Shown here: one piece after another, positions 40,645-50,380 of the stretch
Position numbering within the stretch: the first letter of the stretch is position 1
How the letters are laid out: every line of letters starts with the position of its first letter
Assembly: GCA_034423575.1 (NCBI GenBank)
Contig: DAOUIF010000033.1
Coordinates: forward strand, 62,001 to 126,000
Length of the DNA stretch: 64,000 nt
Origin: Bin87 sp034423575
GTDB lineage: Bacteria > Chloroflexota > Dehalococcoidia > Lucifugimonadales > UBA3495
Direction of reading: 5' to 3'
Notes under the pieces: generated by a model
The model's database searches: none
The model's input: only the letters and a program-made list of their open reading frames with translations
What the model was told of the DNA's origin: nothing
Translations under genes and position numbers: made by a program

Positions 40645-41994
40645 ATGAACGTCTACAGTTACAGTACGTTGCCCGGGGCGGCGGGAGTAAACGCCTGGGG
40701 CAAGTGGTCGCTGGCCCGCCTGAATGCGTACAGTTTCGGGTTGGCCGGGTTCGTATTGGCCATGGACACGGCGGTGCTGCCGATCCTGGTGCTGGACGTA
40801 GCGCCGGAAGCGGCGAAAAACACGCTGCTGGGGATGCTGGGGTTGGCCGGGATGCTGGCGGCGGCGCTGGTGCAGGTACCGGTAGGATGGGCGAGCGACC
40901 GCACTCGCTCGCGGTTGGGGAGGCGGCTGCCCTACATGCTATGGGCGTGCGTGTGCATCCCGGTGGCGCTCATTGCCCTGGCCACGCCGCTCACTTACAG
41001 CAGCCTGCTGGTGGTGTGGCTGTTCATCCAGATCAACTCCGGGATCGCGTATTCGCCGTACCTAGCGAGCATCCGGGAACTGGTGCCGGCGAACCGCATG
41101 GGCGTGGCAGCGTCGATCAAAACGCTGCTGGAGGCGTTGGGCGGCGCCAGCATCCTGTGCGTGGCCGCCCTGTTGGTGGGGCACTACTCGCGGCCGGACG
41201 ACGCCTGGTGGCTTTGGGCGACGCTGGGGATGTTTGCCGTGACCATTCTGGCGACAGCGGCCATCAGCTCGACGACCATCTACCGGCGGATGCGCGACGC
41301 GGGCGGTGTGGCGACTGCGGCCTTTCACCGGGCCGCGATGGCGTTTCCGGAGTCGACCAGCATGGCGCGGCTCCACCCGGACCTGGCTTGGTTCGTGGCG
41401 TCGCGGGCCGCTTTCCTGGCGGCGGTGGTGATCTTCACGACCTACGGGTTGTTCTTCCTGAGGGACAAGGTGCAGGTGGATAATCCGGCGCAGGCGTTGG
41501 GGGTCGCGATCATCGGCATTGGCGGGATGCTGATCCTGACCACGTACCCGTCGGGTTGGTTGTCGGACCGGATCGGGCGGAAACCGGTGCTGGCGGTGGG
41601 CACGGTGGCCGCGCTGCTGTCGACCATCGTGATGATGTGGGTGAGCACCTACCTGCTGGCCGTGCTGGTGGCCAGCGTGATCGGGGGCGCGGTTGGAATC
41701 ATCCTGACCACGCACTGGGCGCTGGCCAACGATTTGGGAACGCCGGGCCGCGAGGCGCAGCACATGGGTGCGGTGAACCTGGGGACGCTGATCGGAGCCG
41801 CGGGGGCGAAGGCGATAGGGCCGCTGCCCGACCTGGTGTCGGTCTGGTTCGGACCGGGGTTCGGCTACACGGCGCTGCTGGGGGCAAGCGCGCTGCTGTT
41901 TGTAGTCGGGGGGCTGCTGTTGGTGAAAGTGAGGGTGGAACACCCGAGTGTGATGGCGGCGTCAGTGGAGGCGGCGGAGAGTTCTCAGCCGTGA
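40645..41994 (+). CDS. MFS transporter, glycoside/sugar-like
   Basis: The 449-aa protein starts at ATG 40645 (MNVYSYST), 57 nt after a weaker upstream GTG/ATG choice. Twelve hydrophobic segments are visible. Loop 2-3 has GWASDRTRSRLGRRLPYML, typical of the GPH/SLC45-like sugar-cation symporter group, and TM6-7 is followed by a GWLSDRIGRKPVLAVG repeat of the signature in the second half. Substrate cannot be assigned. Confidence 0.8.
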   Translation: MNVYSYSTLPGAAGVNAWGKWSLARLNAYSFGLAGFVLAMDTAVLPILVLDVAPEAAKNTLLGMLGLAGMLAAALVQVPVGWASDRTRSRLGRRLPYMLWACVCIPVALIALATPLTYSSLLVVWLFIQINSGIAYSPYLASIRELVPANRMGVAASIKTLLEALGGASILCVAALLVGHYSRPDDAWWLWATLGMFAVTILATAAISSTTIYRRMRDAGGVATAAFHRAAMAFPESTSMARLHPDLAWFVASRAAFLAAVVIFTTYGLFFLRDKVQVDNPAQALGVAIIGIGGMLILTTYPSGWLSDRIGRKPVLAVGTVAALLSTIVMMWVSTYLLAVLVASVIGGAVGIILTTHWALANDLGTPGREAQHMGAVNLGTLIGAAGAKAIGPLPDLVSVWFGPGFGYTALLGASALLFVVGGLLLVKVRVEHPSVMAASVEAAESSQP

Positions 41995-42018
41995 CGCGAT
42001 TGGCCGGTGTGAAACGGG

Positions 42019-43311
42019 TCAGGCAGGACGGCGGCGGTAGGTTTCGCGCACGAAGATCATCAGGCCGATTCCGGACAGGGCGAGGACGGCGGCGTCGATC
42101 CACAGTGACCAGGAGAAACTGGTGACATCTGCGATGGCGCCCAGGACAAGGGCCCCCATGACGGTTCCGACCCCGCCGAAGGTGCGGAGCAGTCCAATGG
42201 TGACGCCCTCCAACCCCGGAGGCGCGATGTCGGCGAAGAACACGGTACCGGCGGGGCTGCCGAGGCCCTCTCCCATGCCTAGAAGGATGCCGGAGAGCAG
42301 GAGTTGCCACAGGTTGCCGGCCCAGATGAACGCGGCGATGCCCAGGGTGATCAAGATGATGGACGGGAGGATGGGCGTCTTGCGGCCGAAGCGGTCGGAA
42401 AGGTACCCGGACACCATGGTCGTGAAGAACTGCGGGAAGTGGGTCACACTGATCCAAAGACCGAGGTCGTCGGGGCCGAATCCCTTCTGGCGTCCGAAGA
42501 GGGGCATGACGCTGAAGCGAGCGCCCTGGCGGTTGGCGACGATCATGAGCGCGAACATTCCCACGAGGATGAAGGCGGGGTTGAAAATAAGCCGCCAGAT
42601 CGCGCCGCGACGGTGAGCCGGATCGGCCGGAGGATCGGGATCGCCCGCCGGGGAGCCTTCGAACTGAGCAACGGAGCGACGACGCGACGCGTCTGCGGGC
42701 GCAGGTCGTTCGCTGCGCCTGGACTCGGGAAGCGCCACCACGATCACGGCCAGCGACGCGGCCATCAGAATTGCCTGGGCAAAAAGAGGCACGCGCAGGC
42801 CGAACAGGCTGGCGAGATAGCCGCCGGCCAGGGGCCCGACGATCTGGCCAGCCAATATGCTCAACTCTTGCAGGCTGAGCAGCCGGCCCCGGTTCTCGGG
42901 CGTGGCCTCGTCCCGGAGATAGATTGTCGCCACGGTAAGGAAGATGCTGCCGCCGAACCCGGACACGAACCGCCACCCGGTGAGCCAGAAGTAACTGAAC
43001 GAGACAGCAACCATGGCCGCGCCGACAAGATTGATCGCCGAGCCGAGAGCCATGACGGGACGACGCCCGTAGCGTTGGGCCAGGTAACCGGCGGGGAGGC
43101 TGGTGACGATCCGACCCATGCCGAAAAAGAAGCCGACCGCTATGCCGACCTCGGTCGCCGAGACACCGTACTCGTGCTCCAGGAACAGCGGCAACACCGG
43201 GGCGACGGCGCCCATGCCGAGACTGTTCAGCGCGACGACGACGCAAAGCAAGGATACGCTGTGGTACCGGCCGCGACGTCCCAGGACGGCCCGCAGGGAA
43301 CCTCGGTTCAA
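42019..43311 (-). CDS. MFS transporter
   Basis: The 430-aa protein starts at TTG 43311, overlapping the DUF951 stop by 4 nt (TTGA). It has 12 hydrophobic segments with LAQRYGRRPVMALG in loop 2-3 and YLSDRFGRKTPILP in the second half. A central charged loop (about 190-220: SRRSERPAPADASRRRS) splits the two halves. It resembles drug-efflux-type carriers of the DHA1 group. The reason for coupling with DUF951 is unclear. Confidence 0.83.
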   Translation of the reverse strand: MNRGSLRAVLGRRGRYHSVSLLCVVVALNSLGMGAVAPVLPLFLEHEYGVSATEVGIAVGFFFGMGRIVTSLPAGYLAQRYGRRPVMALGSAINLVGAAMVAVSFSYFWLTGWRFVSGFGGSIFLTVATIYLRDEATPENRGRLLSLQELSILAGQIVGPLAGGYLASLFGLRVPLFAQAILMAASLAVIVVALPESRRSERPAPADASRRRSVAQFEGSPAGDPDPPADPAHRRGAIWRLIFNPAFILVGMFALMIVANRQGARFSVMPLFGRQKGFGPDDLGLWISVTHFPQFFTTMVSGYLSDRFGRKTPILPSIILITLGIAAFIWAGNLWQLLLSGILLGMGEGLGSPAGTVFFADIAPPGLEGVTIGLLRTFGGVGTVMGALVLGAIADVTSFSWSLWIDAAVLALSGIGLMIFVRETYRRRPA

Positions 43312-43535
43312 CTTGCGCGCGGCTCGCCGGGTTCAGGGGCCGGGCGCGTGATTTCCCGGATGCGCCTGAGGATGCGGAATCGCGGCGTCATAACATAGTG
43401 GCCGCAGGTCTGGCAGCGGAGGCCGATGTCTCCGCCGACGCGGTTCACGAGCCAGTGGTAGCCACCGCAGGGGTGGCGTTTCTTCAGGCGAACGACATCG
43501 CCGGGCTTGATGTCTGCGACGTTGATCATTGACAT
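43308..43535 (-). CDS. DUF951-family small zinc-ribbon protein
   Basis: This 75-aa protein has the whole DUF951 pattern: INVADIKPGDVVRLKKRHPCGGYHWLVNRVGGDIGLRCQTCGHYVM, with three or four Cys (HPCGG, CQTC) likely to bind zinc. It is common in Firmicutes and Chloroflexota, where it lies near translation or cell-wall genes. The function is unknown. It begins between pyrF and an MFS gene, 28 nt after pyrF, on the same strand. Confidence 0.9.
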   Translation of the reverse strand: MSMINVADIKPGDVVRLKKRHPCGGYHWLVNRVGGDIGLRCQTCGHYVMTPRFRILRRIREITRPAPEPGEPRAS

Positions 43536-43563
43536 CGTTTTACCCGCTGCAGCGACGCCGACA

Positions 43564-44403
43564 TCACTGCCACCCCAGGCCGATGGAGTCGAGAGTGGAG
43601 TTGATCTCGTTCCGAAGATCGGATGCGGCGCGCCGGGCGGCGGGGGCGTAGTCCGCGTCGGATGAGGCGTAAATCACCGAGCGGGACGCATTGATGACGG
43701 CCAGACGACCACCGGCGTCCACGCCGCACCGTACGGAATCGGCCAGGTCACCACCCTGGGCTCCGATGCCGGGGATGAGGAGGGGAAGGTCCGGGCAGAT
43801 GCCGCGAACGTCCGACAACTGCTGCGGGGCGGTGGCGCCGACCACGAGGCCGAGATTGCCCTGAGCGGCGCGTTGCTGGGACCTGCGGGCCAGGCGCAGG
43901 TAGAGCGGCTGCTCGAGGTTTCCCACGCCGCTGACGGAGAGGTCCTGGATGTCGGCCGCGCCACGGTTGGAGCCGCGACACCAGATGAAAGCGCCTTGCT
44001 CGGGCCGGGTCAGCCAGGGCTCGACGGTATCCATGCCGCCCCAGGGGTTGACGGTGACGGCGTCAAAGCCCCAGACGTCGAACATGGCGGTGGCGTAGGC
44101 GGCGGCGCTGGAGTCGATATCGCCGCGCTTGCAGTCGCCGATGATGATGCAGTGGGGCGCCACGTCATGGATGTGTTTGACCGTCCGCTCCAGCGTCTTC
44201 CAACCGGGCAGACCCAGGGCCTCATAGAAGGCGAGGTTGGGCTTGTAGGCGCAAACCAGATCGGCGGTGGCTGACACGATCGACCGGTTGAAATCGGCCG
44301 GATCGGACACGGGAAGGCGGGCGGGATCGGGGTCCAAGCCGACGCACAGCAGGCTTTGGGTGGCGTCGCTGGCGTTGCGGAGGCGTTCAGTGAAAGCAGT
44401 CAT
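43564..44403 (-). CDS. pyrF: Orotidine 5'-phosphate decarboxylase
   Basis: The 279-aa product starts at ATG 44403. It has LLCVGLDPDPARLP, FYEALGLPGWKTLERTV and the catalytic GDCKRGDIDSS (DxKxxD with the Asp-Lys-Asp-Asp tetrad), then VNPWGGMD and the phosphate loop PGIGAQGG. It belongs to the longer PyrF group 2. It decarboxylates OMP to UMP in pyrimidine synthesis. No other pyr genes are in the window. Confidence 0.95.
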   Translation of the reverse strand: MTAFTERLRNASDATQSLLCVGLDPDPARLPVSDPADFNRSIVSATADLVCAYKPNLAFYEALGLPGWKTLERTVKHIHDVAPHCIIIGDCKRGDIDSSAAAYATAMFDVWGFDAVTVNPWGGMDTVEPWLTRPEQGAFIWCRGSNRGAADIQDLSVSGVGNLEQPLYLRLARRSQQRAAQGNLGLVVGATAPQQLSDVRGICPDLPLLIPGIGAQGGDLADSVRCGVDAGGRLAVINASRSVIYASSDADYAPAARRAASDLRNEINSTLDSIGLGWQ

Positions 44404-44500
44404 GGTGTACCAATTATTCTCGTGCGAGGAAGAGTTATACGGCCAGTATTATAGACTTGGTGCGCCGGGACTGTCACATGAGCGCGGAGTTTGGTCTGCC

Positions 44501-44530
44501 TTGACACTCTGCGATGGGCTTTTCTACACT
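44501..44530 (+). promoter_or_regulatory. Sigma70-type promoter of the DUF3500 gene
   Basis: TTGACA (44501-44506), an 18-nt spacer and TACACT (44525-44530). It lies 44 nt before the ATG at 44574, which has an AGGAGG site. Confidence 0.6.
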
Positions 44531-44573
44531 GCCGGAAATTTGAACGAAAGGACTCAGCAGGAGGTCATCCAAG

Positions 44574-45569
44574 ATGACAACTGGCCGATTTACGCATCCG
44601 CACCTCCCCGTCACCGCCGCGATGGTAGATGCCGCCCGCCGCTGGGTAGCCAGCCTGGACACAAATCAGAGAGGCAAGGCGACGTACCACTACATGGACG
44701 GCGAGCGGCTCTTCTGGTACTACCCGCCGCTGAATCGTCACGGGCTGCCCCTGCGCGACATGACCGAACCGCAACGGAACTATGCGCTGGAACTGCTTGC
44801 GACGGGCCTCACCGAGGAGTCCAATCAGCAGGCACGGTCGGTCATCGAACACGAGCTGGTGCTGGGGCCGTTGGAGGCGGAATGGGGTCAGGTCACGTGG
44901 CCGCGGGACCCGGAGCTGTACTACTGGACGGTGTTCGGAGACCCAGGCCGCCACGACCCGTGGGGATGGCGCGTGGAAGGACACCACCTGTCCGTGCACT
45001 ACAGCGTCTGGGGAGACCAGGTCATCGCGGTGACGCCGTTCTTCTTCGGGGCTAATCCCGCGGAAGTGCGCAAGGGCCCGAAGGAAGGACTGCGGATACT
45101 GGGACGGCGGGAAGACCTGGCGGTAGAGCTGATCGGTTCCCTGGATGCCGGGCAGCGGGGCAAGGCGGTCATCCACGACAAGGCTCCGTGGGACATCCTG
45201 GGGTACAACAGCAGCAAGCAGGCCATTCATGATGAAGAGGGTCTGGCCGGCCACGAGATGAACGGCACGCAGCGGGAAATCCTGATGGCCCTGATCGGCG
45301 AGTACGTGAACGGCGTCCCCGCGCCCGTGGCGGAGCAACGGCTTTCAGCGATACGAGACACTGGCCTGGACGACTACCGCCTGGTGTGGGCCGGCGGGCT
45401 GGACCGGAGCCGGGACCACTATTACCGGATCCACGGCGGGCAGTTCATCGTGGAGTTCGACAACGTGCAGAACGAGGCGAACCACATTCACTCGGTGTGG
45501 CGGGAGGTCGAGAACGACTTCGCGCAGGACGTGCTGCGGGACCACCGGATGCTGTATCACATACTGTGA
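44574..45569 (+). CDS. DUF3500-family protein
   Basis: The 331-aa product starts at ATG 44574 with an AGGAGG site. It fits the DUF3500 family: AARRWVASLDTNQRGKA, YHYMDGERLFWYYPP, HHLSVHYSVWGDQVIAVTPFFFGANPAEVR, LGYNSSKQAIHDEEGL and the C-terminal YYRIHGGQFIVEFDNVQNEANHIHSVWREVENDF. The many His/Asp residues in these blocks suggest a metal site. The family is widespread but uncharacterised. It has its own promoter and faces lepA convergently. Confidence 0.9.
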   Translation: MTTGRFTHPHLPVTAAMVDAARRWVASLDTNQRGKATYHYMDGERLFWYYPPLNRHGLPLRDMTEPQRNYALELLATGLTEESNQQARSVIEHELVLGPLEAEWGQVTWPRDPELYYWTVFGDPGRHDPWGWRVEGHHLSVHYSVWGDQVIAVTPFFFGANPAEVRKGPKEGLRILGRREDLAVELIGSLDAGQRGKAVIHDKAPWDILGYNSSKQAIHDEEGLAGHEMNGTQREILMALIGEYVNGVPAPVAEQRLSAIRDTGLDDYRLVWAGGLDRSRDHYYRIHGGQFIVEFDNVQNEANHIHSVWREVENDFAQDVLRDHRMLYHIL

Positions 45570-45657
45570 CGTCGTCGCGGTAATGCGCAAAGCAACGGGC
45601 CCGCAGTGCGCGGCACCGTTCGGTTTTGTGTCAGCGGCGTTCGGCCAGGGCCTGAGC

Positions 45658-47511
45658 CTAGCCCTCGTCGCCGATTTTGAGGAGGCTGAGGAAGGCTTCC
45701 TGGGGCACCTCGACGCGGCCGACGCGCTTCATGCGCTTTTTGCCTTCCTTCTGCTTTTCCAAGAGCTTGCGCTTTCGGGTGATGTCGCCGCCGTAGCACT
45801 TCGACAGCACATCCTTGCGCATGGCGCGGACGGTCTCGCGGGCGACGATGCGACTGCCGATGGCGGCCTGGATGGGCACCTCGAACATCTGCCGGGGAAT
45901 GGTGCTCCTGAGCTTTTCCACGATGCCGCGGCCCTGGGCGACGGCGTTGTCGCGGTGGCTGATCATGCTGAGGGCTTCGACCGGGGTTTGATTGACCAGG
46001 ATGTCGATGCGGACCAGCGGCGCGGCGCGGTAGCCCTCGAAGGTGTAGTCGAGGGAGGCATAGCCCTGGGTGCGGGACTTGAGCTGGTTGTAGAAGTCGG
46101 CCAGCATCTCGCCCAGGGGCATGGTGTACTCCATGACCACGCGGTTCTGGCCGTCGGCGTCTCCGGTAGCCGTGTCGCCGTTGCTTGGTCGGCTGCCCTG
46201 CATGTATTCCATGCGGCGGAACTCGGAGCGTCGAGCGTGCATCAGCTCCATGATCGCGCCTACGGAGCGGCTGGGGGCGACGATGGTGACGCCTAGGATG
46301 GGTTCGCGGACTTCGGAGATCGAGTTTGGCGGCGGGAGCAGGGACGGGTTGTCGACGCGGATGACCTCGCCGTTGGAGAGGAGCACCTCGTAGGCCACGC
46401 TGGGCGCGGTGACGATCAGATCGAGGTCGTATTCGCGTTCCAGGCGTTCCTGGACGATCTCCAGGTGAACGAGGCCGAGGAAGCCGCAACGGAAGCCGAA
46501 GCCGAGGGCGCCGCTGTTTTCCGGCTCGATGGTCAGGGACGCGTCGTTGAGCTTGAGTTTCTCGAGGGCGGCGCGCAGGCGGGTGTAGTCCTCACCGTCT
46601 GCCGGGTAGAGGCCGGCAAAGACCATGGATTTCAGCTCGACATAGCCGGGCAGCGGCTCATCGGCGGGCTCGGCGTTGTTGGTGAGGGTGTCGCCCACGG
46701 CGCACTCCTGCACATCCTTGAAGCCGGTGGCGACGTAGCCGACCTGGCCGGCCTGGAGCGAACCGGTGGGCGTGGGCTCCGGTGCGAAGACACCGACCTC
46801 CATGATTTCGACGGAACGGCCGGAGGACATCACGCGTAGGCGGTCGTTCTGACCAATGCGGCCGTCCTCGACGCGGACGTAGGCGATGATGCCCTTGTAG
46901 GTGTTGTAGGTGGAGTCGAACACGAGGGCGCGGAAGGGCGCGTCGTCTACGCCTTTCGGCGCGGGGACGCGTTCGACGATGGCATCGAGTAGCTCGCGGC
47001 AGCCGAGGCCGTCCTTGGCGGACACGAACATCACCTCGTCGCGGCGGAAGCCGAAGATCTGCTCCATCTCGGCGGCGACGCGGTCGGGCTCGGCGGAGGG
47101 CAGGTCGACCTTGTTGATGACCGGGATCATCTCGAGGTCGTACTCCAGGGCCAGCATGGTGTTGGCGATGGTCTGGGCCTCGACGCCCTGAGTGGCGTCC
47201 ACGACCAGGAGTGCGCCTTCGCAGGCGGCCAGGGCACGTGATACTTCGTAGGAGAAATCAACGTGGCCGGGGGTGTCGATGAGGTTCAACTGGTACTCGG
47301 CGCCATCGGGGGTGCGGTGGGTCATGTGCACCGCCTTGCCCTTTATGGTGATGCCGCGTTCGCGCTCCAACTCCATCTGGTCTAGGAACTGCGCCTTCAT
47401 GTCCTGAGGGCGGACGGTTCCCGTGATTTCGAGGAGGCGGTCGGCCAGGGTGGACTTACCGTGGTCGATATGGGCGATGATGCAGAAATTGCGTATGTGC
47501 TGCTGATCCAT
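45658..47511 (-). CDS. lepA: Elongation factor 4 (LepA), back-translocating GTPase
   Basis: The 617-aa product is family length. It has the G motifs AHIDHGKSTLADRLLE, the switch DTPGHVDF and NKVDLPSAEP, then the LepA-specific C-terminal domain with SLDYTFEGYRAAPLVRIDILVN and RKKLLEKQKEGKKRMK. The start is taken at MDQQHIRNF (47511); an ATG 12 nt upstream is possible. It binds stalled ribosomes and moves tRNAs back one step. An extended -10-like TGCTACCAT is 10 nt upstream, so a leaderless transcript is possible. Confidence 0.95.
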   Translation of the reverse strand: MDQQHIRNFCIIAHIDHGKSTLADRLLEITGTVRPQDMKAQFLDQMELERERGITIKGKAVHMTHRTPDGAEYQLNLIDTPGHVDFSYEVSRALAACEGALLVVDATQGVEAQTIANTMLALEYDLEMIPVINKVDLPSAEPDRVAAEMEQIFGFRRDEVMFVSAKDGLGCRELLDAIVERVPAPKGVDDAPFRALVFDSTYNTYKGIIAYVRVEDGRIGQNDRLRVMSSGRSVEIMEVGVFAPEPTPTGSLQAGQVGYVATGFKDVQECAVGDTLTNNAEPADEPLPGYVELKSMVFAGLYPADGEDYTRLRAALEKLKLNDASLTIEPENSGALGFGFRCGFLGLVHLEIVQERLEREYDLDLIVTAPSVAYEVLLSNGEVIRVDNPSLLPPPNSISEVREPILGVTIVAPSRSVGAIMELMHARRSEFRRMEYMQGSRPSNGDTATGDADGQNRVVMEYTMPLGEMLADFYNQLKSRTQGYASLDYTFEGYRAAPLVRIDILVNQTPVEALSMISHRDNAVAQGRGIVEKLRSTIPRQMFEVPIQAAIGSRIVARETVRAMRKDVLSKCYGGDITRKRKLLEKQKEGKKRMKRVGRVEVPQEAFLSLLKIGDEG

Positions 47512-47589
47512 GACGGGACTCATGGTAGCACGGGGTCAATCGGAGCGGCAATTAAAATCGCCGAGCGCGTGGTTAGTTGGCAACGGGGT

Positions 47590-47598
47590 TGCTAAACT
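47590..47598 (+). promoter_or_regulatory. Extended -10 element of the aminotransferase gene
   Basis: TGCTAAACT is a TGn-type extended -10 with a near-consensus hexamer, 29 nt upstream of the ATG at 47628. A TTGGCA 10 nt upstream is too close to be its -35. Confidence 0.4.
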
Positions 47599-47627
47599 AC
47601 GCTGCCAGGACAGAAAAGAGGTGAACC

Positions 47628-48803
47628 ATGACCCGAGCTCCCGCCACGCGTATCCAACGAGTACAACCGCCAGCGACTTTGGCCGCCGGCGAAAAAGCCC
47701 GACAACTGGCCCGGCAGGGTCACGACGTAATTGACCTGGGTCAGTCAAGCCCGCACCACGTAACTCCGCAGCACATTATCGACGCCGGGATTGCGGCCCT
47801 GAACGCGGGGCAGACCAACATAAGCTCGTCCCGTGGGCTGCCGGAGCTGCGGCAGGCATTGGCCGCAAAGCTGACAGACCACAATGGCCGGAGCGTTGAT
47901 CCCGACGGCGATATCCTGGTTACTCCCGGCAGCAAGATGGGACTGTACGAAGCTATAAACGCTTACATCGAGGCGGGAGACGAGGTCCTGGTGCTCGAGC
48001 CCACGTGGGTCAGCTTCAGCCAGCAGGTGGAGATGGCTGAGGGTGTGCCCGTAGCCGTGCCACTCAGTGAAGAGGAGGAGTACCACATCAACTACGAGCA
48101 GTTGAAGGAGTACGTCACTTCGCGCACCAAGATGATTGTCATCAACAACCCCAACAATCCCACGGGCCGGGTCTACACCGAGGAAGAGCTGACGGCTGTG
48201 GCGCGCCTGGCCCTCGATCAGGACCTGCTGGTCCTTTGCGATGAGACTTATGAGTATTTCCTCTACGATTCCAACCGGCACGTTGCCATCGGAACTCTGG
48301 AGGGTATGGCGGAACGAACGCTGACCAGTTACACCTTCACCAAGGCCTATTCGATGGCAGGCTGGCGGTTGGGCTGCATCGTGGCTCAGTCAAACCTGCT
48401 GGAGCCGCTGCTGAAGATACAGGAACAAACGGCCAGTTTCGTTTCTCCCTTTGTGCAGATGGCCGGGGTGGCCGCCCTCCAGGGCCCTCAGGATCACCTG
48501 GCCACGTGGCGGGAGGAGTGCGATGAACTGCGCGTGCGCTGCGTCGGCCGGTTGTCTCAGGTTGCCGGGGTACACTGTCCGCTGCCAGAAGGAGCTACTT
48601 TCCTGTTCCCTCGTTACTCGGCAGACGTGTCATCCACAGAGCTGGCCGAGCTGTTGGTGGAACGGGCGGGAGTGGTGGTAACGCCTGGCATCGGCTTTGG
48701 GCAAACCGGGGAAGGCCACATCCGCATTGCCCTGATGCGGTCTCCCGCCGACCGCGTCGTGGAAGGAGTGGATCGTATCGCGCGAGTGCTGGAAACTCTC
48801 TAG
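47628..48803 (+). CDS. Class I/II aminotransferase (aspartate aminotransferase family)
   Basis: The 391-aa product starts at ATG 47628 with a GAGGTG site. It has VTPGSKMGLYEAI, NNPNNPTGRVYT, DETYEYFLYD with the pyridine-binding Asp and Tyr, and SYTFTKAYSMAGWRLGC with the PLP Lys of the SxxK motif, followed by Arg in the FGQTGEGHIRIALM strand. It fits the Ib-type PLP aminotransferases near AspB/MalY. It transfers amino groups between amino and keto acids. Substrate cannot be named. Confidence 0.93.
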   Translation: MTRAPATRIQRVQPPATLAAGEKARQLARQGHDVIDLGQSSPHHVTPQHIIDAGIAALNAGQTNISSSRGLPELRQALAAKLTDHNGRSVDPDGDILVTPGSKMGLYEAINAYIEAGDEVLVLEPTWVSFSQQVEMAEGVPVAVPLSEEEEYHINYEQLKEYVTSRTKMIVINNPNNPTGRVYTEEELTAVARLALDQDLLVLCDETYEYFLYDSNRHVAIGTLEGMAERTLTSYTFTKAYSMAGWRLGCIVAQSNLLEPLLKIQEQTASFVSPFVQMAGVAALQGPQDHLATWREECDELRVRCVGRLSQVAGVHCPLPEGATFLFPRYSADVSSTELAELLVERAGVVVTPGIGFGQTGEGHIRIALMRSPADRVVEGVDRIARVLETL

Positions 48804-48856
48804 CCGGCTTCGCGTTCGCGGACTGACCCCGCAAGAATCTGCCCCAACGTGCGCTT

Positions 48857-48923
48857 ACCCGGGTAGCTCAGTTGAGCAGAGCGGCGTACCAACGGAGTGT
48901 TCAAAAGCCGTCCGCGCCGGGTC
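48857..48923 (+). other. tRNA-like fragment
   Basis: The stretch has a TAGCTCAGTTGAGCAGAGC D-arm like a real tRNA and a downstream GCCGGGT that could pair with the 5' ACCCGGG. There is no acceptable anticodon or T arm. It lies in the convergent gap after the aminotransferase gene. It is a decayed tRNA or chance similarity and not a functional tRNA. Confidence 0.3.
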
Positions 48924-48974
48924 CGGCGGGTTGGTCGAGGCAGCCTGTGGACGGGCCAGTCAGACTGGCGGGGA

Positions 48975-50225
48975 TCAGGAGCTGGCCGGCTGCGGGGCGC
49001 CGGGATTGCGCAGGGGGATGACGAAGATGATGAAGGCGGTGATGAGGGTCAGGATGCCGGCGTAGTAGTAGACGGTGCCGTAGCTGCCCCAGTATTCGAT
49101 GATGAAAGATGCGAGGAAGGGCGAACCGATGCCGATTACGCCGTTGATGCCAAACAGCAGGCCGATGGCGGTTGCCTCCGTGCCCTGGCCGACGTAGTCG
49201 AGGACCGACGCCTGGATGATCTGGTGGAGGGCGAAGCTGAAGAGGCCGAGTCCTGCCATGATGGGGATCAGGAGCAGGCTGGAACCAACGCTGACCACCA
49301 TCAGGGAGAGCAGGGCGGCGACGATGAAGCCGGGGGCCAGGACCGCCTTGCGTCCGAACTTGTCGGACATCCAGCCCAGGACGGGCGCGGATACGATGCC
49401 CATGCCGGTAAGCAGCGCGTAGTAAACGCCGGCCTGGAGGGTGCTCATTTCGAGGGTCTCGCGCAGGTAGAAGGGGGTCCAGTTGAAAAGGGCGTTGAGC
49501 CCGATGCCACGCAGGAGGGCCGCGAAAATCAAGGCCATGACCACCGGGTTTTTGAGCAGCGCGGCGGCGCTGACGAACTGATCGCCGAGGCTTCTGGTTC
49601 GAGGGGCGTCGTCCTCGCGCCCGAGGCCTCGCAGCGACCACCACACGAAGAAAGCCATGAACACGGCGAGTCCGGCGTAGATGAAGAAGACGTGCCGCCA
49701 GATGATGAAACTTGCGCCCAGCAAGGCTCCGGCGATCACGGGTCCGCTGACGTTGCCGAGGTTGGACCCGAATCCGTGCATGGATATGGCGAAGCCGCGC
49801 CGGTCGGGGAAGCGTTGGGAGATGGCCGCAGCTGACGGCAGGTGCCAGAGCGAGCCGGGAATGGAAAGGAAGAAAACGACGATCACCAGCAGCGCAAAGG
49901 TGGGAGAGCCGCCGATGGCCGCGAAGGTGATGGCGTGGCCCAACATGCACGCGGTGAGGATGATGCCCCAATAGGACTTGAGGTGGTCGATGAAGGGGCC
50001 ACCGCCCAGGCTGGTGGCGCTGGAGCCGCCCTGGCGAACGGCGAAGAGGGCGGCGGTACGGACAGTGCCCAGTCCCATGGCCGCGGCAATCTCAGTGATC
50101 AGCAGAGGGAAGCCCTGGTCGAACATGTGGGACAGACCGTGTCCCACCGAGAGACTGCCGAGGACGAACGCGCGGTTGTTCTTGATGCCGGGGACTTGGG
50201 GTGCTACCGGAGTTGCGGTGGTCAA
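48975..50225 (-). CDS. MFS transporter
   Basis: The 416-aa product starts at TTG 50225, chosen for a GGAGG 4 nt upstream; TTG 50249 would add eight residues. It has about 12 hydrophobic segments with GHGLSHMFDQGFPLLITEIAAAMG early and GWMSDKFGRKAVLAPG as the second-half signature. A basic central loop reads GREDDAPRTRSLGDQF. It resembles the nitrate/sugar-phosphate or fosmidomycin-resistance type carriers. Substrate unknown. Confidence 0.82.
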   Translation of the reverse strand: MTTATPVAPQVPGIKNNRAFVLGSLSVGHGLSHMFDQGFPLLITEIAAAMGLGTVRTAALFAVRQGGSSATSLGGGPFIDHLKSYWGIILTACMLGHAITFAAIGGSPTFALLVIVVFFLSIPGSLWHLPSAAAISQRFPDRRGFAISMHGFGSNLGNVSGPVIAGALLGASFIIWRHVFFIYAGLAVFMAFFVWWSLRGLGREDDAPRTRSLGDQFVSAAALLKNPVVMALIFAALLRGIGLNALFNWTPFYLRETLEMSTLQAGVYYALLTGMGIVSAPVLGWMSDKFGRKAVLAPGFIVAALLSLMVVSVGSSLLLIPIMAGLGLFSFALHQIIQASVLDYVGQGTEATAIGLLFGINGVIGIGSPFLASFIIEYWGSYGTVYYYAGILTLITAFIIFVIPLRNPGAPQPASS

Positions 50226-50345
50226 TGAGCCTCCACTACGCCATTCCAAGGCGTGGGGCGATTGTAGCGGGCAGGTGTGGGCTGGGCAAGGATGGCGGCG
50301 TCCACCAGCTGGCGCCGGCTACGAAGGTCGTAAGACCGGGCGGCT

Positions 50346-50351
50346 TATAAT
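50346..50351 (+). promoter_or_regulatory. -10 box upstream of the ATPase/TOPRIM-like pair
   Basis: A perfect TATAAT lies 29 nt upstream of ATG 50381, whose AAGGGAG site is at the expected distance. No clear -35 is present. Own transcription of the pair is therefore plausible. Confidence 0.5.
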
Positions 50352-50380
50352 ATGGTTGCAGTCACCAAGGGAGCGGCCAA

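Noticed and set aside
48857..48923. A functional tRNA gene
   Set aside because: The D-arm is convincing but the anticodon stem and T-arm do not form and position 33 is not T. I keep it only as a low-confidence tRNA-like fragment.
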